The notes beneath the pieces are model-generated. The model made no database searches, was not told where the DNA came from, and worked only from the letters and a program-made list of their open reading frames with translations. Shown piece by piece: positions 1 through 13,408 of a DNA stretch of 64,000 nt. Numbering within the stretch: position 1 is the first letter of the stretch; each line of letters begins with the position of its first letter. The position numbers and the translations under genes are program-made. This stretch comes from Maratus speciosus (lineage: Eukaryota > Arthropoda > Arachnida > Araneae > Salticidae). The stretch is from NCBI GenBank assembly GCA_963932465.1, contig OZ010799.1, positions 284,528,083 through 284,592,082 on the forward strand. Direction: 5' to 3'.

Positions 1-197
1 TAGGTTTTTTAAAAAAAAGGCTGTTAAAATAATACAAAAATTAAAATCATTCGCAGAAAAAAAATCCAAGGCAGAACAGCATACAGAATACTATTGAATC
101 GAGCGAAGCGAGGCGAATCTGTCCGCCACGTGACGTAATGCGCGAGCGGTTAGGGAATCTTTACAGTTGGCGCATCGCACGAGTGGTACCCCCCTGA

Positions 198-499
198 ATG
201 GCCCAGGGTACCAAGATGTTGGCTCGACACATTGGCAACAATATCTAACAAATTATTCATTCCTTCTCTATACATCGTACTGTCAACAGCTAACTGAAAG
301 GGTCCCTCTCTGGCATTTGCATATTTCATGTCCATATCCAATAAACTCACCCTGTCTTCAAATTTGCCGAGTTATTATTTTTGTGCCTGTCTTTAATTAT
401 TCAAGGACTCATGAACCTGGATTTCCAAAAAGGTCATTATCTTAAAAATGCAATAGTTGTTTAAAATATTTTTCGCTACAAATCATGGTCTACAGCATA
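198..499 (-). pseudogene. Duplicated exon-like segment, copy A
   Basis: This 302-bp block recurs at 8001-8302 with about five substitutions and no indel. On the minus strand it holds an open frame that starts just after a TAA near 374 and begins LGKFEDRVSLLDMDMKYA. It continues through a Met-rich, Asn-rich stretch to QHLGTLGH, where the homology with copy B also stops. The frame is coherent protein-like sequence, but I do not recognise the family. The AAGACAG just before GTGAGTTT could be a splice acceptor or simply part of a longer frame. The noncoding flank is as conserved as the frame, so the pair is a recent duplication or a repeat family rather than two exons held by selection. It could be a pseudogene fragment or a piece of a transposon protein. 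Confidence 0.45.
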
Positions 500-3078
500 T
501 GTATATGGTGCCTATCCCAGGCCTTGAATTTTTCAAAATTTTCATCTTGGCAGAGAGGGATCCCTGTGTTTAACGACGACCTGCTTTGAATAAAAAAAAA
601 AAAAAAGAAAAACTTTAAAGTGAATGAAGCCTAATCGCCACTCTCCTGAAACTTACGAACAGTATTTTTGCATCCCGTACGCTTTAAAAGTGAGAACTGA
701 ATACATTGTGCTGCAGAGACTTACGTATAATGTGCTTCTGCATATTTTTAAACTACCTACGATGATATGGATATTGCTATGGATTACCATTTTTTTCAAA
801 ACACGGATTCTTTCTCACAGACGCTTCGCCTACGGAGAGCGGAAAACTTTACGCGACGATCGCCTCTGCCCGTACTAGGCTTATCTCGGAAGCTTTGACC
901 GCCTCAACCATTCAGAGATTAACTCATCTTTGCGCTTTCGCTCCGAATATGACTCAGACTTGATTTTGCTTATTCTGCATTCTCCAAAATGAAGAGAAAA
1001 TTTTTCGAAATGAAACCAGACTGATTTCACGTTCTCCTAATATATTTTATATTTTCTTACGCTTTTGTAAAAAAAAAAAAAAAAAAAAAAAGGAAGGATA
1101 TCGCTCCTGCAACCTCTATCCAACTTGTGTTGATGTTCGAAGCATTTCCGTTCATCGTGTGTACTTTGGTGATTTTTATATTTTTCAAACGATCGTTACT
1201 GAGTTTAATTTCAATATGATTTTACTCTAACATGAGTGTTTACATACTTCGCATCCTCTTATTTTGATATTCGGTGAATCAAGTACTATGACTATTTTTC
1301 ATCTTTCTCGAAAGTAGTTTTCAGACAACAGGTCTTCAAAAAAAGTGTTATTTATACACTAAAAATGAAGTTTTTGAATGAAGTTTAAAAAGCATTTTTT
1401 TTTTAAAATAGTGTCACCTTTCGAAAATTGTGAGTTATGATCACCAGACTAGTTTCAAATATACACTATACAAAAATTCATATAGGAAACACGAATGAAT
1501 AAATGACTCAGATATCACGAAATGCTACTATTAGTCAAATTACTTTTAAAAAATTGAACTGAGAAAATATTTTAGTGATATTTTTCTGAGTATTATAAAA
1601 AAAAATAGCAACGATTTAAAAAATGTGTGCAATGAACCACGAAATATTATGAAGTTTTAGTCCATAATATTATGATTTTTACGGATTTTTTTTATGATGA
1701 TAAATACTATGTGCACAGGAAGAGATTTTGTGTAAGTTATTTTTATTCTTATTCTGGCAAATTATTACAGTGTTCAAGTTCATAAATATTCCTAAGTCCT
1801 AAAGTTAATACTTTTGTTTTTATTCAATCCGTGCTAAATATTTTAAAATAGAAACTAATTTTTCTTGCATTTGTCGTTGTATCTCTTCCTGGGCACATTT
1901 CGTAATTTTCATTGATATCTGTGCCACAATTCTTTTTCCGATGCAGAACTATCAACAGCTATATAATATGATTTCAGAGGTAAGTGAGCTAGCAATATTC
2001 ATGTTACAATGTCAAACATAATTAATTGCCCTTAGGTAAAATATTTTAATGAAGTATTATGTTGGTTTACATAAATTTATTTGCATAAATTTTGATATTT
2101 ATCACAAAGACTAAATATAAATATGGTAGTATAATTATATGAAAATAAGCCTAACATTTTATATTTGTATGATTTTTGTGATATTTTAATACCTGCTGAT
2201 CATATTTAAAAAAAAAATTTTAGCTTAATCATTTGACTATAAATGGTAAGTAATATTTTATTAATAATTTTGCTACAATGTAAATACTTATTTTTATTTT
2301 TAAAGGCACATACAGTCTCTCTTATCTAGTACATATATAATTTTGATAAAAATACTGTTTTCAGTATCTTAAGATAATTAAACGATAGCTTACAAGACAT
2401 TAAAATATTTTTCTGTACAATTTCGTGTTATATGGATAAATATTTTCCCAGGACATTATTTGTATAGCCTTTCTTACAATTGATAAAGATAGACAAATGT
2501 TGGATACTTTCAAATACTTTAGTACTGATATTTTTTTTTAAAGGTGTAATTTCGAACAGAATTCAAACTTAGAAATGACGCATTTTATGTTTGTGTTGAC
2601 ATTTTTATTTTTATACTCACTCGGAATTATTTTTGTGTGCTATTATTATTCTAGCTAAAACATTTACTACTAATATATTTTATATATTAACTGATATGTT
2701 AATTTTTTTTTATAATGATACACAAAGATTTCTTTTGTGTTCCTTGATAGAATTTTATACTCAAGGAAATATATATTTCATTTCTATCTGTGTTATAAGT
2801 AAATATTTGGAGCGTTTCCAAGTGCATCAAGTTTAAATAACATTGCCTCTTATGTTCAATGTGCTTTTTATTTCAAGATCCTATTTTAATTTGAAGTTAA
2901 TGTTTAGTCTTAACAATAATGGTGATTTATTTTATCTTGATATTCGCAATTTTATATGCATGATTAAATGACCTAAATTTGGGTTATTGAAGTTTTGGTG
3001 CGGACATAATTTTACACGGAAATATGCAAAAAAAGTACAGATATATTATTTTTTTTATTTTAAATTATCCAGTCGAAT

Positions 3079-3080
<2 letters not shown>
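500..3080. other. AT-rich intergenic DNA, no gene seen
   Basis: No frame here looks like a protein. The stretch at 560-960 is slightly richer in GC and has a short frame (624-878) with no recognisable domain. A 21-base A tract lies near 1070. I see no repeat unit, RNA gene or transposon end. Confidence 0.6.

Positions 3081-3118
<38 letters not shown>
3081..3118. repeat. Poly-T tract (38 T)
   Basis: This is an uninterrupted run of about 38 T in AT-rich DNA. It could be the tail of a minus-strand retroposed sequence or simply a grown homopolymer. No element is recognisable on its left or right. Confidence 0.85.
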
Positions 3119-3122
<4 letters not shown>

Positions 3123-6100
3123 AGAATGATTCATTGTTTTACTTTTAAGTATAGATTGTTAATGATTGTTTTTCTCACTTTCATTATTCAGAACATTTTG
3201 ATCTTCAATTGAAATTAACGTGCTTTGTACATTTCTAATACCATTTCCTGTGATTTTTTAACAAAACACACACACATTTTCACTTCTTTAATTATAATCT
3301 GTTAGTTGTGTACAGCGATGCCCTACTTATTTTTTATACACATATATTTACAGTTGACAGACATTATTATTGAGGTTTAAGAATTTTATAATTTTATACG
3401 CGTGTCGCTGTATCCTTCTAGCTTTAACATTTTTTAATGCTTTCACAGATTATGCAAAATTTTTCTCCGTAATTTTTTAAATATTCATTTTACATTTTCC
3501 GTTCATATTTACAAACTTTCTAGATATCTTTTGGAGCCTTTTTATGAAACAATCTTTTTTTTTTCTTGTATCTCACTTACAATATCATTTTGCCAAAAAA
3601 TAATTTTTATTTTATGGTACACATACTTAGTTATAAACCGCTTAGGTAAGCTCATGGTATACAATTTATACTTATATACAGTTTGTGACCTTTTGGTAAT
3701 TCAGTATATTGTAGGTGTGTTCTTTTTCCTTTTCTTTATGAACTTTCAGTTTTATTTGTATCATGCTATGTACATTCATTTTCACTTTTGTTATTTAATC
3801 AGACATTTCAATAAGTTTCTGAAATTATTTTTTCATTTACTTACACTGGATACTTTAATGTTGAGATAATTTTCATTAACACATCTCTCGTTTCTAAATT
3901 CACAACCACCCTTGTTGCTATTTTACATTTTATTTCGTACATCTGCACACACATGACGTATAATTCTTTACAAAATTAAACTTTATTTAATCATATTTTG
4001 TATTATATTATGTTATCAGTTCATATCAGTCATTATATTGAAGAGGCGTATTTCTTAAAGTTAAATTTAATTTTCCATTAATTTGATGTACTGCACTCCC
4101 GCATTTCTTTTCAATTCATTGTACGATTGGGTTTGAAATAGAAAATCCTTTTGTACATAATTTTTAAGTTTATATATATATAGTGTGCGTTAGAAAAATT
4201 TTATTCAATATTTTGCTAGGTATAAACATTTAAAAATGCGTAGTTTTATAATGTTTACATTCTTCTTTTTCAGTTTTCTCATTATCTTACATATATACAC
4301 TGAACACTATCAGCCATATTATATTTATCATTTAAGAAACTTTATGTTTATTTTCAGCTTAATATAAATGGATATTTAGCATTTAATATTTTGCTAGTTT
4401 CTTTTTGGTTTACAGGCTAAACGAGATTATAAAAATAATTTTGACGGTTATTAAATATACTATCCCTGCAGGACCAGTTGACTTAGTACACATTTCATCG
4501 TGCATTTTCTTCCCTCCTTTCAGTACAATACACAATTGTTTACTATCATTCATACAATTCAGTATTCATGTACCATCTTTATTACATATACATTATTTTT
4601 TAAATTTTAGATTCACTATTTTACATTAAATATTTTTTTTAAGTTTTGTATTAGTAGTTCAACCATAACATTTTTTGAGTGTTATAAATCCTTTCATTTG
4701 ATTATTCACGGCCGAGGATGATTTTGTGTAAGTGTTTATCTTTTGCGCTTGGTTGTTACTTTATGGTGCTGGTCGCCAACCTCTCGCCAAGTTCAAATTA
4801 TATTTGTTTATCTCATTCTTTTTAATATTCTTTTAATTAATTTTAATGTATGGTACACAATATTTTTTTCTTTTACTATCTTTTATTAGAGAATTTATCA
4901 TCATTATCAGTTCAATCTCGGAAGTTATTATTTTGGTAAAGTAGTTTTAAGGTACTTATTCCTAAGTGAAATGTACAATAATCTTTATGATTTTTCATAC
5001 TGCTTTACCATATCCTATAACCATGTTGGTGACATACACTGTGCCCTTTTTATTTTTTTTCTTTCACATTACCATTCAGAGTTACCATTCTGAGTTACCA
5101 TTCAGAGCTACCATTCAGTGTTTTCCAGTGTTTGTACTTTACACGCGCACTGTTGTATATTTATATAGGAAATGTAACTTTCTGTTGTTCATTTTTTTAA
5201 TTATTGCAATTGTCAAAAAACTACACAAGTTTTCCTTTTCGTTCCTTTCGTGATACTTGCAAACTTTTATGTGGTGAGCATGCCATTTTGAGTAATTTCT
5301 GTCGAGATTATATTCGAGTTTTGCATATCACACACTACACACATTATACACAATTTCAATCAATGTTTTTATACCATGCAGTGTGTTCTTTTGACATTAA
5401 CATAATATTCGCTATCACATAAACATAATCTCCTTTATTTAAATATCACAGATATCATATTTTAATTACATTTTTCATATCAATTATTATTTTGCATCAT
5501 ATTTTTCTCTTGGTTCCCTAAATTTGTCTACAGTTGAAAAAAAAAAATGTGCGTTAATAAATCATGCCGCTATGGCGAGTATATTATATTTATAATATTA
5601 AGATTTAATAGGAATCTATTAGACTCCGGATAATGCACATTTGCTTTGATGAAATTACAAGGATTAAGGCGTAAATGTTTCATTCTGTAGATATATACAA
5701 ATTTCTTAAACATTTTTCTACCATTCCTAATTTAAACACTACATTGTATCATTTACATATTTCTAGATGTCATGAAAAACAATTTTCACGTCACTGAACC
5801 CTCTTCAAGTCTCCCACTTACAGATATTTCAATATAACGCAAATCTTGCTCATTTTTAGGATTCTAAATCAAATTTTAACTGCTGATATTAGTTTTTTTT
5901 TTGAAGAACTGATGAACACACTTCATTTACACTCTTGTATGCCTATTCCACACTTACACGCAATTGCCACTTTATGTATGGCATACATTCAGTTTAATAT
6001 TACTCCTCTTATTCAAGGCATATTTTTTGTTGTTAATATTAGTTCACAGTTATTTTTTTTATCTTTGGGTTTTGAGAGTATTTTATTCACAGTCTTAAAG

Positions 6101-7336
6101 AAATTGCAACCTTGTTGTTGTTTATACCAGCTTTATCTTCAATTGAAGTCTAATTAATGGTTGCATTCTAATTGTACAAGCTTACTCTCTAAAAGCACCT
6201 CTCTTCATTTACACATTTCTGTACATCCAAGAGAAATTTTACCATTATCATACTACTGCATTTCTTTATAACAAATGCTTCAGAGGTTCACATAAACAGT
6301 TTTTACCTGTAACAGATTTTGATAATTATTTTAGTTTTTTTTTTCCCTTAAAGATTAAAAAAAAAACTTTATGAAACTTTGAAAACATTAAGCAAATTTA
6401 TTGTATTTACCCTTTTTTAAATAATTGATGTTTCTAACCACACTAGACATTTTATGTGTTGTCAAGTCTATATTATCATAGTTATGCCATGTGTACATAC
6501 ACATATTATTTTATTTACTAAATTTATTTTAGCATAACACATAAATTTGTGTGTTGAGATTTAATATTTCAACATAATATTTTGGTTGGAACCTATCCAA
6601 CATTTTATGGCATGCCCAATTTTAGCTTGAGGACTTAAAAATCAAGCAAGATGAAAGATCTGGAACTATTATACTTTTTACCCTGTGCACAGCGGAAATT
6701 CCAGATTGTGATCTCTAATGTAATAAAGAGATTTTCTATAATATTTTCATCAACGAATATGTTGATAATGGTATACCATGTATTTTATATTTGAGAATTT
6801 AAATCTCAATATTTTTATTCATCAATGCATATGCTTAAAATGTTTTTATGAGCTCATTTATCTATATTATACATATTTTAGTTGCAACTTTGTTTTTTTT
6901 TACTATGCATGTGCCAGTGTAATGTTAATATACTTCATGTAAGTGTGTCCAGCCAAAAATTTAGTGGGTTATGTTAGTTTTTCTGGGAAAGGGGGAGAGA
7001 TATGTGATGGTGAATATAATATATCATCACATATCCTTATTTATCTTCTTTTTTAAAATTAAATTCCCCATTTTAAAATTTAATTTCTCCTTTCATAATT
7101 ACAAATTGAATCAAAACTTCCTTTCCTTTCTAAAAAGAATATATCTATTTCTTCTTCTCTTGCGCTTTACTTTTCAGTTACTTAACTTTCCCAAGTTCAC
7201 CCAAAGCTGTTAATAAAATAAATCAAAAACAAACCTTTTTCTCATCCTAAAATCATTAACTGTTCGAGCATATTTTCCTTCGGTTAACGAAATGTATAAA
7301 AAAAAGTTGGAAATTGCTCGTCAAACGTGGTAAATG
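3119..7336. other. AT-rich intergenic DNA, no gene seen
   Basis: The plus-strand frames here (for example 3531-3869, 4966-5253, 5846-6157) are rich in Phe, Leu, Ile and Tyr. That is what translating T-rich DNA gives, and none shows a domain. A possible polyadenylation signal AATAAA lies near 6722, but there is no coding region upstream of it. One short minisatellite at 5070 is listed separately. Confidence 0.6.
5070..5120. repeat. 13-bp minisatellite, 4 units
   Basis: Four direct units of TACCATTCAGAGT follow one another with one or two changes each (TACCATTCTGAGT, TACCATTCAGAGC, TACCATTCAGTG). It is a short tandem repeat with no sign of function. Confidence 0.85.
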
Positions 7337-7711
7337 AGGTGCGTTCGTACTATAACTAGTTTTATAAATATTTTTTGCACCGCAAAAGTCATGAATGATA
7401 ATTTTAATGAACTTCATAAGTGCATATCAATTTCATTCTGTTCGAAAGGCTGTAACATCATTAAAATGCACATGAAATAATTTTTTCCCATTGGCTTTAA
7501 TGTAACGGAAAACTTTTGACTGCCCCTGTAATTAAACTATACATCCGATTTTCATAAAATTTGAAATGACTCGACAAAATTTTGCAACAATTATATATTT
7601 AAAATTTCAGACCATTCGATTGGATAGTTTTTGCTCTGTTATATGCGGACGGACAGACGGACAGAACGACGACTATAGGTGCTACGTATTTACATAATTA
7701 CGAACGCACCT
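7337..7711. mobile_element. MITE-like element, TIR AGGTGCGTTCGTA
   Basis: The left end AGGTGCGTTCGTAC is the reverse complement of the right end TTACGAACGCACCT at 13 of 14 bases. The ends enclose 375 bp with no coding capacity. A GGACGGACAGACGGACAG stretch sits near the right end, a composition that recurs weakly at 45.31 kb. I see no clean target-site duplication, so the superfamily is not assigned. A non-autonomous DNA transposon is the likeliest reading. Confidence 0.6.
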
Positions 7712-8000
7712 AAAAAGATATTCTTTGACCATATGTTCCAATTGTAGCAGTTATTTATACACTCAGTGTTAATTTTCAGTTAGATAGTCAATACAACTGT
7801 CTTTTCGGCCGCAAATATTATACTCTGTTTATATTAAAATCGGCGCCCTGCATCTCCGATGCTGCTTCTAAATGCATATTTCCCATCATTTAGCTTTGGC
7901 ATTCGTATTTGTACGTTGAAATGTTTAAACGCCAATCAACGGCCCTTTTGGCCACTTTTTAATTCAAAGTTCCATTAAGTGATATATCTTTTGGGTTATG

Positions 8001-8302
8001 ATGGGCCAGGGTACCAAGATGTTGGCTCGACACATTGGCAACAATATCTAACAAATTATTCATTCCTTCTCTATACATCGTACTGTCAACAGCTAACTGA
8101 ATGGGTCCCTCTCTGGCATTTGCATATTTCATGTCCGTATCCAATAAACTCATCCTGTCTTCAAATTTGCCGAGTTATTATTTTTGTGCCTGTCTTTAAT
8201 TATTCAAGGACTCATGAACCTGGATTTCCAAAAAGGTGATTATCTTAAAAATGCAATAGTTGTTTAAAATATTTTTCGCTACAAATCATGGTCTACAGCA
8301 TA
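8001..8302 (-). pseudogene. Duplicated exon-like segment, copy B
   Basis: This is the second copy of the 302-bp segment at 198-499, same strand and same length, with about five base differences. The minus-strand frame is intact here too and reads LGKFEDRMSLLDTDMKYA and onward. The visible differences change Val to Met, Met to Thr and Phe to Ile, so they are not mainly synonymous. Homology stops at the same base on both sides, and on the right it abuts a C-rich/A-rich/TA tract. That suggests the segment has defined ends and was copied as a unit. The source gene is not recognised. Confidence 0.45.
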
Positions 8303-8359
8303 CACCCCCCCCCACCCCCCCCCCAAAAAAAAAAAAAAAAAAAAAAAATATATATATAT
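8303..8359. repeat. C-rich, poly-A and (TA)n compound tract
   Basis: A run of C broken by one A is followed by about 24 A and then (TA)5. It begins at the base where copy B of the 302-bp repeat ends, so it may mark that copy's boundary. Confidence 0.8.
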
Positions 8360-9567
8360 CCTTTTTATTCTGATAAAATAATTCATTTATAAAATTAATT
8401 TTCTGTTTTATTTCATATTTTTTAAAGCCTACGATATTACACAGCTGGCGAATTCATTCAATTATTATTAATTTTTCATTAGACATATATATATATAAAT
8501 TTAACTTATTTAATCAAATTCAATATTAACTTATTTTTAATTTAGTCTACTCAGGAGAATGTCATATAAATTAATAATAGTATACCAACTTTTTAGTGAT
8601 TATTATGCATATTGGTTTATTTGATTAACTAATGTAATACTGTATGTATTAAAATTGGGTAAATAGTTTTTATTATTGTTATTCCTCTATACTATTTAAT
8701 AGTGTTTTATTTTCAACATTGTATTCCATGATTAATTATCGGTTTATTTGTTTGATTGGCACAATCTTTTTTTTTTTTTTTTTTTTTTTTTTAGTTATTT
8801 ATGACTAATATAAGGATAATTCACACACTATATATTTGATCTTTAGGCTATTTGGAATTTTAGTATCTGACAATCTTATATAAACATCTATTTTTATTCA
8901 TTTATTTTATAATTTAATTATTTATTTTTTTTTCTTTCTCTTTCCTGTTCATGTTTTATATGTAAAGCTAAATATTACGACTATTATATTTTCATAACAT
9001 ATAATTTATTCTATTTTATAGCATATAGCCTATATTCTATATATTATCAACTTAAAAAAGTTTTTTAATTTCTCAGTGTAGATTTAATGGTATGGTAATA
9101 GAATATATTGTATTAACATTTAATTTATTAAAAAAAAATTCTGAATAATTAAATACAGTATGGTATTGTTTATATTAGGATGTGTGTAGGAATGCAGTTG
9201 ATACATTTTAATTCATTAGCATGTATTAGGTTCTACTTACTGTGACATTTGAATAAAATAATAATAGATGGCAGCACCATAAATTTTGTATTTTTAAATA
9301 GCCTCTTTAAAGTCATAATTTTCATTTTTTACACTATGTGGTAATTAACGTTGGATATTGGCGATGATGTAAAATTGTTATTATACAATTTAAAGTTGTT
9401 TTTAGGTATTATAAATAATGTAATTATTTTTTATTTATATTATATTAATTATATTTATCACAATATTTCAACATGAATTAACTGACTCCATAGCTTTTAA
9501 TTTCTGTGTTAACTTAACTGTTTTATTCACCTTGATCTTATCATGCTTTTTGGATTCCATGTCCGGG

Positions 9568-9632
<65 letters not shown>

Positions 9633-11140
9633 AAAATCTACTGGGAATTAATACGGTATGTTTTGTGAGATTTCTATCGCTATAAATTAGATATTTAATG
9701 GGTTGTAGTTTTTTTTTTTTTCATTTCATGCCATTTGATAATGTTCTATATTCATCTTGAAACTATTATTTTGATTATATTGGTTGTTTGAGTACAGTAG
9801 AAAACATTCTTTCAGCTTATAGCTTTTTTCCCCACAGAAAACAACCGATTTGCTTATATCATTGAATTCTGTATTCTTGAAAACGTAATTCAATATATAA
9901 GTTTTTCAGTTTTTTCGGAATCCATATTCTTCTTTTTTCTTCCATGTTAATTCTTGTAATTAGGTATACGGTACTTTATTTTACACATGCAGTTCTATAT
10001 TGTTGGTTTATGGCGTGTAGTCAATCATTTACAATATTGCAGTTTTTGATGATGGTCGGTGATGTTTAATTAATGGTTATATATATATGTATATATATAT
10101 GCATGCAAAACAATATACAAAAAAAATTGTTTCAAAGTCATAACACAACATTTTATCATATTTTTATACATTTATTTTCAAGTATAATTGAAAAGACAAG
10201 CGTAATAAAAGGAATAAAGAGAAAATTACGACTCCAAAACCTTTGAACTTTAAGACCTTATCAAAATTAGACTTATAGAATTCATTTTGACGTAAAATAT
10301 TAAGATATTTGTTATTGTTGTATACAATTAAAAAATATATTTTATTTCTATGACATGTAAATAAATAATTTCAAAATGAAGTCATAGTCCAAATTAATTA
10401 CAGGCTTCTTAAACCACGATTAAATTTAAGCCATTTTTCATCATTTCAATTTTTTTTCGCCCACTTCATTTCTTCCCTTCTTCTTTTTATCTTTTTTCTT
10501 CCATTAATTTAAGGCAATAGCACCGTAGCGCTAAAAATGTGGAGAATAACTTACATATATATATATATTTTTAGTTAGAGTTGAAATATTCTCTGGCACA
10601 AATAACCGCTTCACGTATTCCGTTTTAGTCCTTTTTTTACCCCTCACCCCTGAGTCTATCTGGGAAAATCATTCAGCCACGGCTTACTTCAGGAGGAGGC
10701 CGTGATTCAGCGCAATCGGTGAAATGTTTCATGATTATTTCTGAGTGGAAAATGTTGTTGAATATGACTGTAAAAACGGTGCAATTGCTGTTCTTCAGCA
10801 CTCAAAAATTAATACCTTTTTTTCTTTCGGTTTGCAGGTTTCCGATTTGAGGCTTTTTTTTTATTATTATGTGTAAGTCAGTCTTATATATAAAACATAA
10901 CTTATCATTCTATTCAAACTCAGTTTTTTTGGCGAATATAACTGTAACATATATCATCGAATAATCATTAGATATTTCTTTTTCATTGTTGCAAAATCAA
11001 TAGGTATCTCTTCTATGATTTACTTTACCAATATTTTAGCTTACATTGTGAATTTTCTAATTTATGTATGAATTATTATCACTTTTGGAATTTCTGTTTG
11101 TAAAAACTCATTAAACACAATGTTGATTTTATTATATATA
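8360..11140. other. AT-rich intergenic DNA with homopolymers
   Basis: I see no gene or recognisable transposon. The stretch holds poly-T near 8768-8792, the (AT)30 tract at 9571-9630 and short (TA)n runs near 10078 and 10554. A slightly GC-richer patch at 10600-10800 has an inverted GCCACGG/CCGTGA pair but no coding signal. Confidence 0.55.
9571..9630. repeat. (AT)30 microsatellite
   Basis: This is a perfect 60-bp alternating AT tract. It could form a cruciform and is probably length-polymorphic. Confidence 0.95.
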
Positions 11141-11450
11141 TATATATATCATCATCATCATCAACCATTTTCAATCCACTGCTGGATGTATGTCTCCCCC
11201 AGATTTTTCTAATGTCTTCTGTCTAGTACTTTAGTCATCCAATTTACACCGGCTACTTTTCTGATTTCATCACTCCATCTTACTTGAAGTCGTCTTCTTG
11301 GCCGTTTTACATCTCTGGGATACCACTGTAGGGTGCCTGTGCTCCATCTATTGTCTTGTCTTCTTGCAATGTGCCCAGCCCATTCCTATTTTAACTGTTT
11401 AATTCTTTCAATGATGTCAAAAACTTTCGTCTGACGTCTCTGTGTTGCTT
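11141..11450 (-). pseudogene. RTE-like LINE, 3' end fragment of reverse transcriptase ORF
   Basis: The minus strand reads WAGHIARRQDNRWS, then TLQWYPRDVKRPRRRLQVRW, then SDEIRKVAGVNWMTKVLDRR, and ends in ETYIQQWIENG and a stop at 11161-11163. This is the C-terminal tail seen after the reverse transcriptase domain in RTE/BovB-class endonuclease-reverse transcriptases (family knowledge). The stop is followed by ATGATGATGATGA and then (AT)n, matching the short-repeat 3' tails of RTE elements. Two in-frame TAG stops lie where the family has Trp (one just before EWAGH, one after VLDRRH), each explained by a single TGG to TAG change. The frame breaks at a TGA upstream of 11448, so this is a 5'-truncated dead copy. 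Confidence 0.8.
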
Positions 11451-11482
11451 GTAATCAACACAGAGAAGTATGGAAAGATATA

Positions 11483-11521
<39 letters not shown>

Positions 11522-12344
11522 CTTTCAGCATTTAACAAATGCAAGAAATTAATTTAACTTTTGAAAAAGATTTGTTTTTAAAATTAGATTAAAAATACTT
11601 ATATTAAAAAAGAATTGAATAACTACAACAATGGCAAATTTACTTTGTTTGTTACATATTTTCCCAATATAAAATATTTGATTTGAAGAATAACCTGTAA
11701 GTTTTTAAAGAATTTATTTTACATCTTTCACAAGCTAAAAAAATGTTTTATAAAAAACACATATGAAGTTGTTTCTAAATTCTTACTAATAATAAAAGAT
11801 AAAAATATAATGCGATTGGTAATGCATACAGAAAAAAATAGATATAGGACATCTGCTCAGTTACGCGGAAGAAACATAATTTTAAAAATGTAATGATTCG
11901 TATAATACTTTTAAAAATGCAATTAAATCATACACTGAATAATTCCAAAAAATATCATACATTTTTAAAATTCTTTCAAGATTGTCGGCTTATTATTATC
12001 AGCATAGATTAAAATTATAGTACGTTATGCTACGTTAAACAAATTACATGAAATATTAATCTGACCTTACTACAAATAAGTATTTATCATCGTTCGAAAT
12101 TGGGAGATATGAAGAAATTTTGAATTAATATATAATGAGCGATGGATGGACTTATCATACTCATCAATTAAATCAGACTAATTGGTATCAGGCAGAATAT
12201 TATAACCGTTTTAAAGGGGAATATTTAACTGCAATCTAATTACAAAAAGAAAAAAAAATATGTATTACATAGGAAGCTGAATATAAAATAATAATAAAAT
12301 AGCAATATAATGTGATTAGCAAACACTTTAAATTTTACTCTATG
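11451..12344. other. AT-rich DNA with (AT)n, no gene seen
   Basis: An (AT)n tract near 11478-11518 flanks the LINE fragment. The rest is AT-rich without coding or repeat structure that I can see. Confidence 0.55.
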
Positions 12345-12346
12345 TA

Positions 12347-13408
12347 CAGTCGTGGGAAAAAAAGGAAACACCCTTTACTAACTCCTCAACAAATTATTGT
12401 AGAAGAAAGTTACTGGTACCGAACGATTGGAAATAAAGTCTACTTTTAAATGATATAGATAAAATTTGCTTAGGGGGCCATCTACATATTAAAACGAACC
12501 ATAACTTTGTTTTTTCAATAGCAGTACACAATTCTGACAGCATAAATGAACCCTACACCTTTCAATTAGCCTAAAAACAAATTTTTATTCAAATCGTACG
12601 ATAAGTTTCTGAGAAATTAATTATTTTAAAACGAGCGTATTTTAAGGGCTGTATCCAAATTGAAGTTCGGAACTCGATTGTTAACCGAGATAGCCCCCAT
12701 CTTGATCAAGTCACCTTAAGAAGTCAATGAAGCCTGCTAGATTACAGGACAAGCAGAAGAAATTTCAAAATATCTAGTCACTTCTATTATAGACGGCCCC
12801 TTATACCATCATTTTGTCTTTTTTTAAGCATAATTTGAAAACTACTTGGAAGAAAAATGTGAAATTTTGGATTTCCATAAAGCAGGACTTAATAAATCTA
12901 AATCCATCAAAAAAAACTATAGGTTGCAATTCATAATTTTTTTCGAATATTAATTTCATAATTCATAATTCATAACATAAAATTATAAAAATTGCAAATT
13001 CAGCGTATTTATGTTGGGTATATTAGTATTATTGCCACACAAAAAATTAGCACATTAGGAGTATAATTTCTGGAGATATAAATAAAAATATGAAAATGTA
13101 ATTTAACATTAGAAGCACTAAATTTTGAATGTTTATAATTCAAAAACTTATGATTCAAATAACTTGAAATTTGGTGTCTGGGCATAGTTTGAACCGAAGA
13201 TTTGAAATATCTCGTTAAAATTGGGTATTGTCATTGGAAAAAAAAAGAAGTTTGGATATGTTTTAATGTGTAGATGGCCTTCTAAGCAAATTTTATGTAC
13301 ATCATTTAAAAGTAGACTTTATTTCCAATAGTTCGGTACCAGTAACATTCTTTTACGATAATTTGTTGAGGAGTTAGTAGGGGGCGTTTACTTTTTTTCC
13401 CACGACTG
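12347..13408. mobile_element. Non-autonomous Tc1/mariner-like element with long TIRs and TA duplication
   Basis: The element runs from CAGTCGTGGGAAAAAAAGG to the inverted CTTTTTTTCCCACGACTG. TA flanks it at 12345-12346 and 13409-13410, as expected for TA-targeting Tc1/mariner transposons. Inverted similarity extends inward about 150-170 bp on each side (for example TACCGAACGATTGGAAATAA on the left against the inverted AATAGTTCGGTACC on the right). The 700-bp interior has no transposase frame. It is therefore a deletion derivative moved in trans. The arms differ at several bases, so the insertion is not very recent. Confidence 0.8.

Noticed and set aside
3531..3869. Phe/Leu/Ile-rich frame resembling a membrane protein
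   Set aside because: T-rich DNA translates to such residues by chance. There is no start context, no conserved motif, and similar frames occur in several registers nearby.
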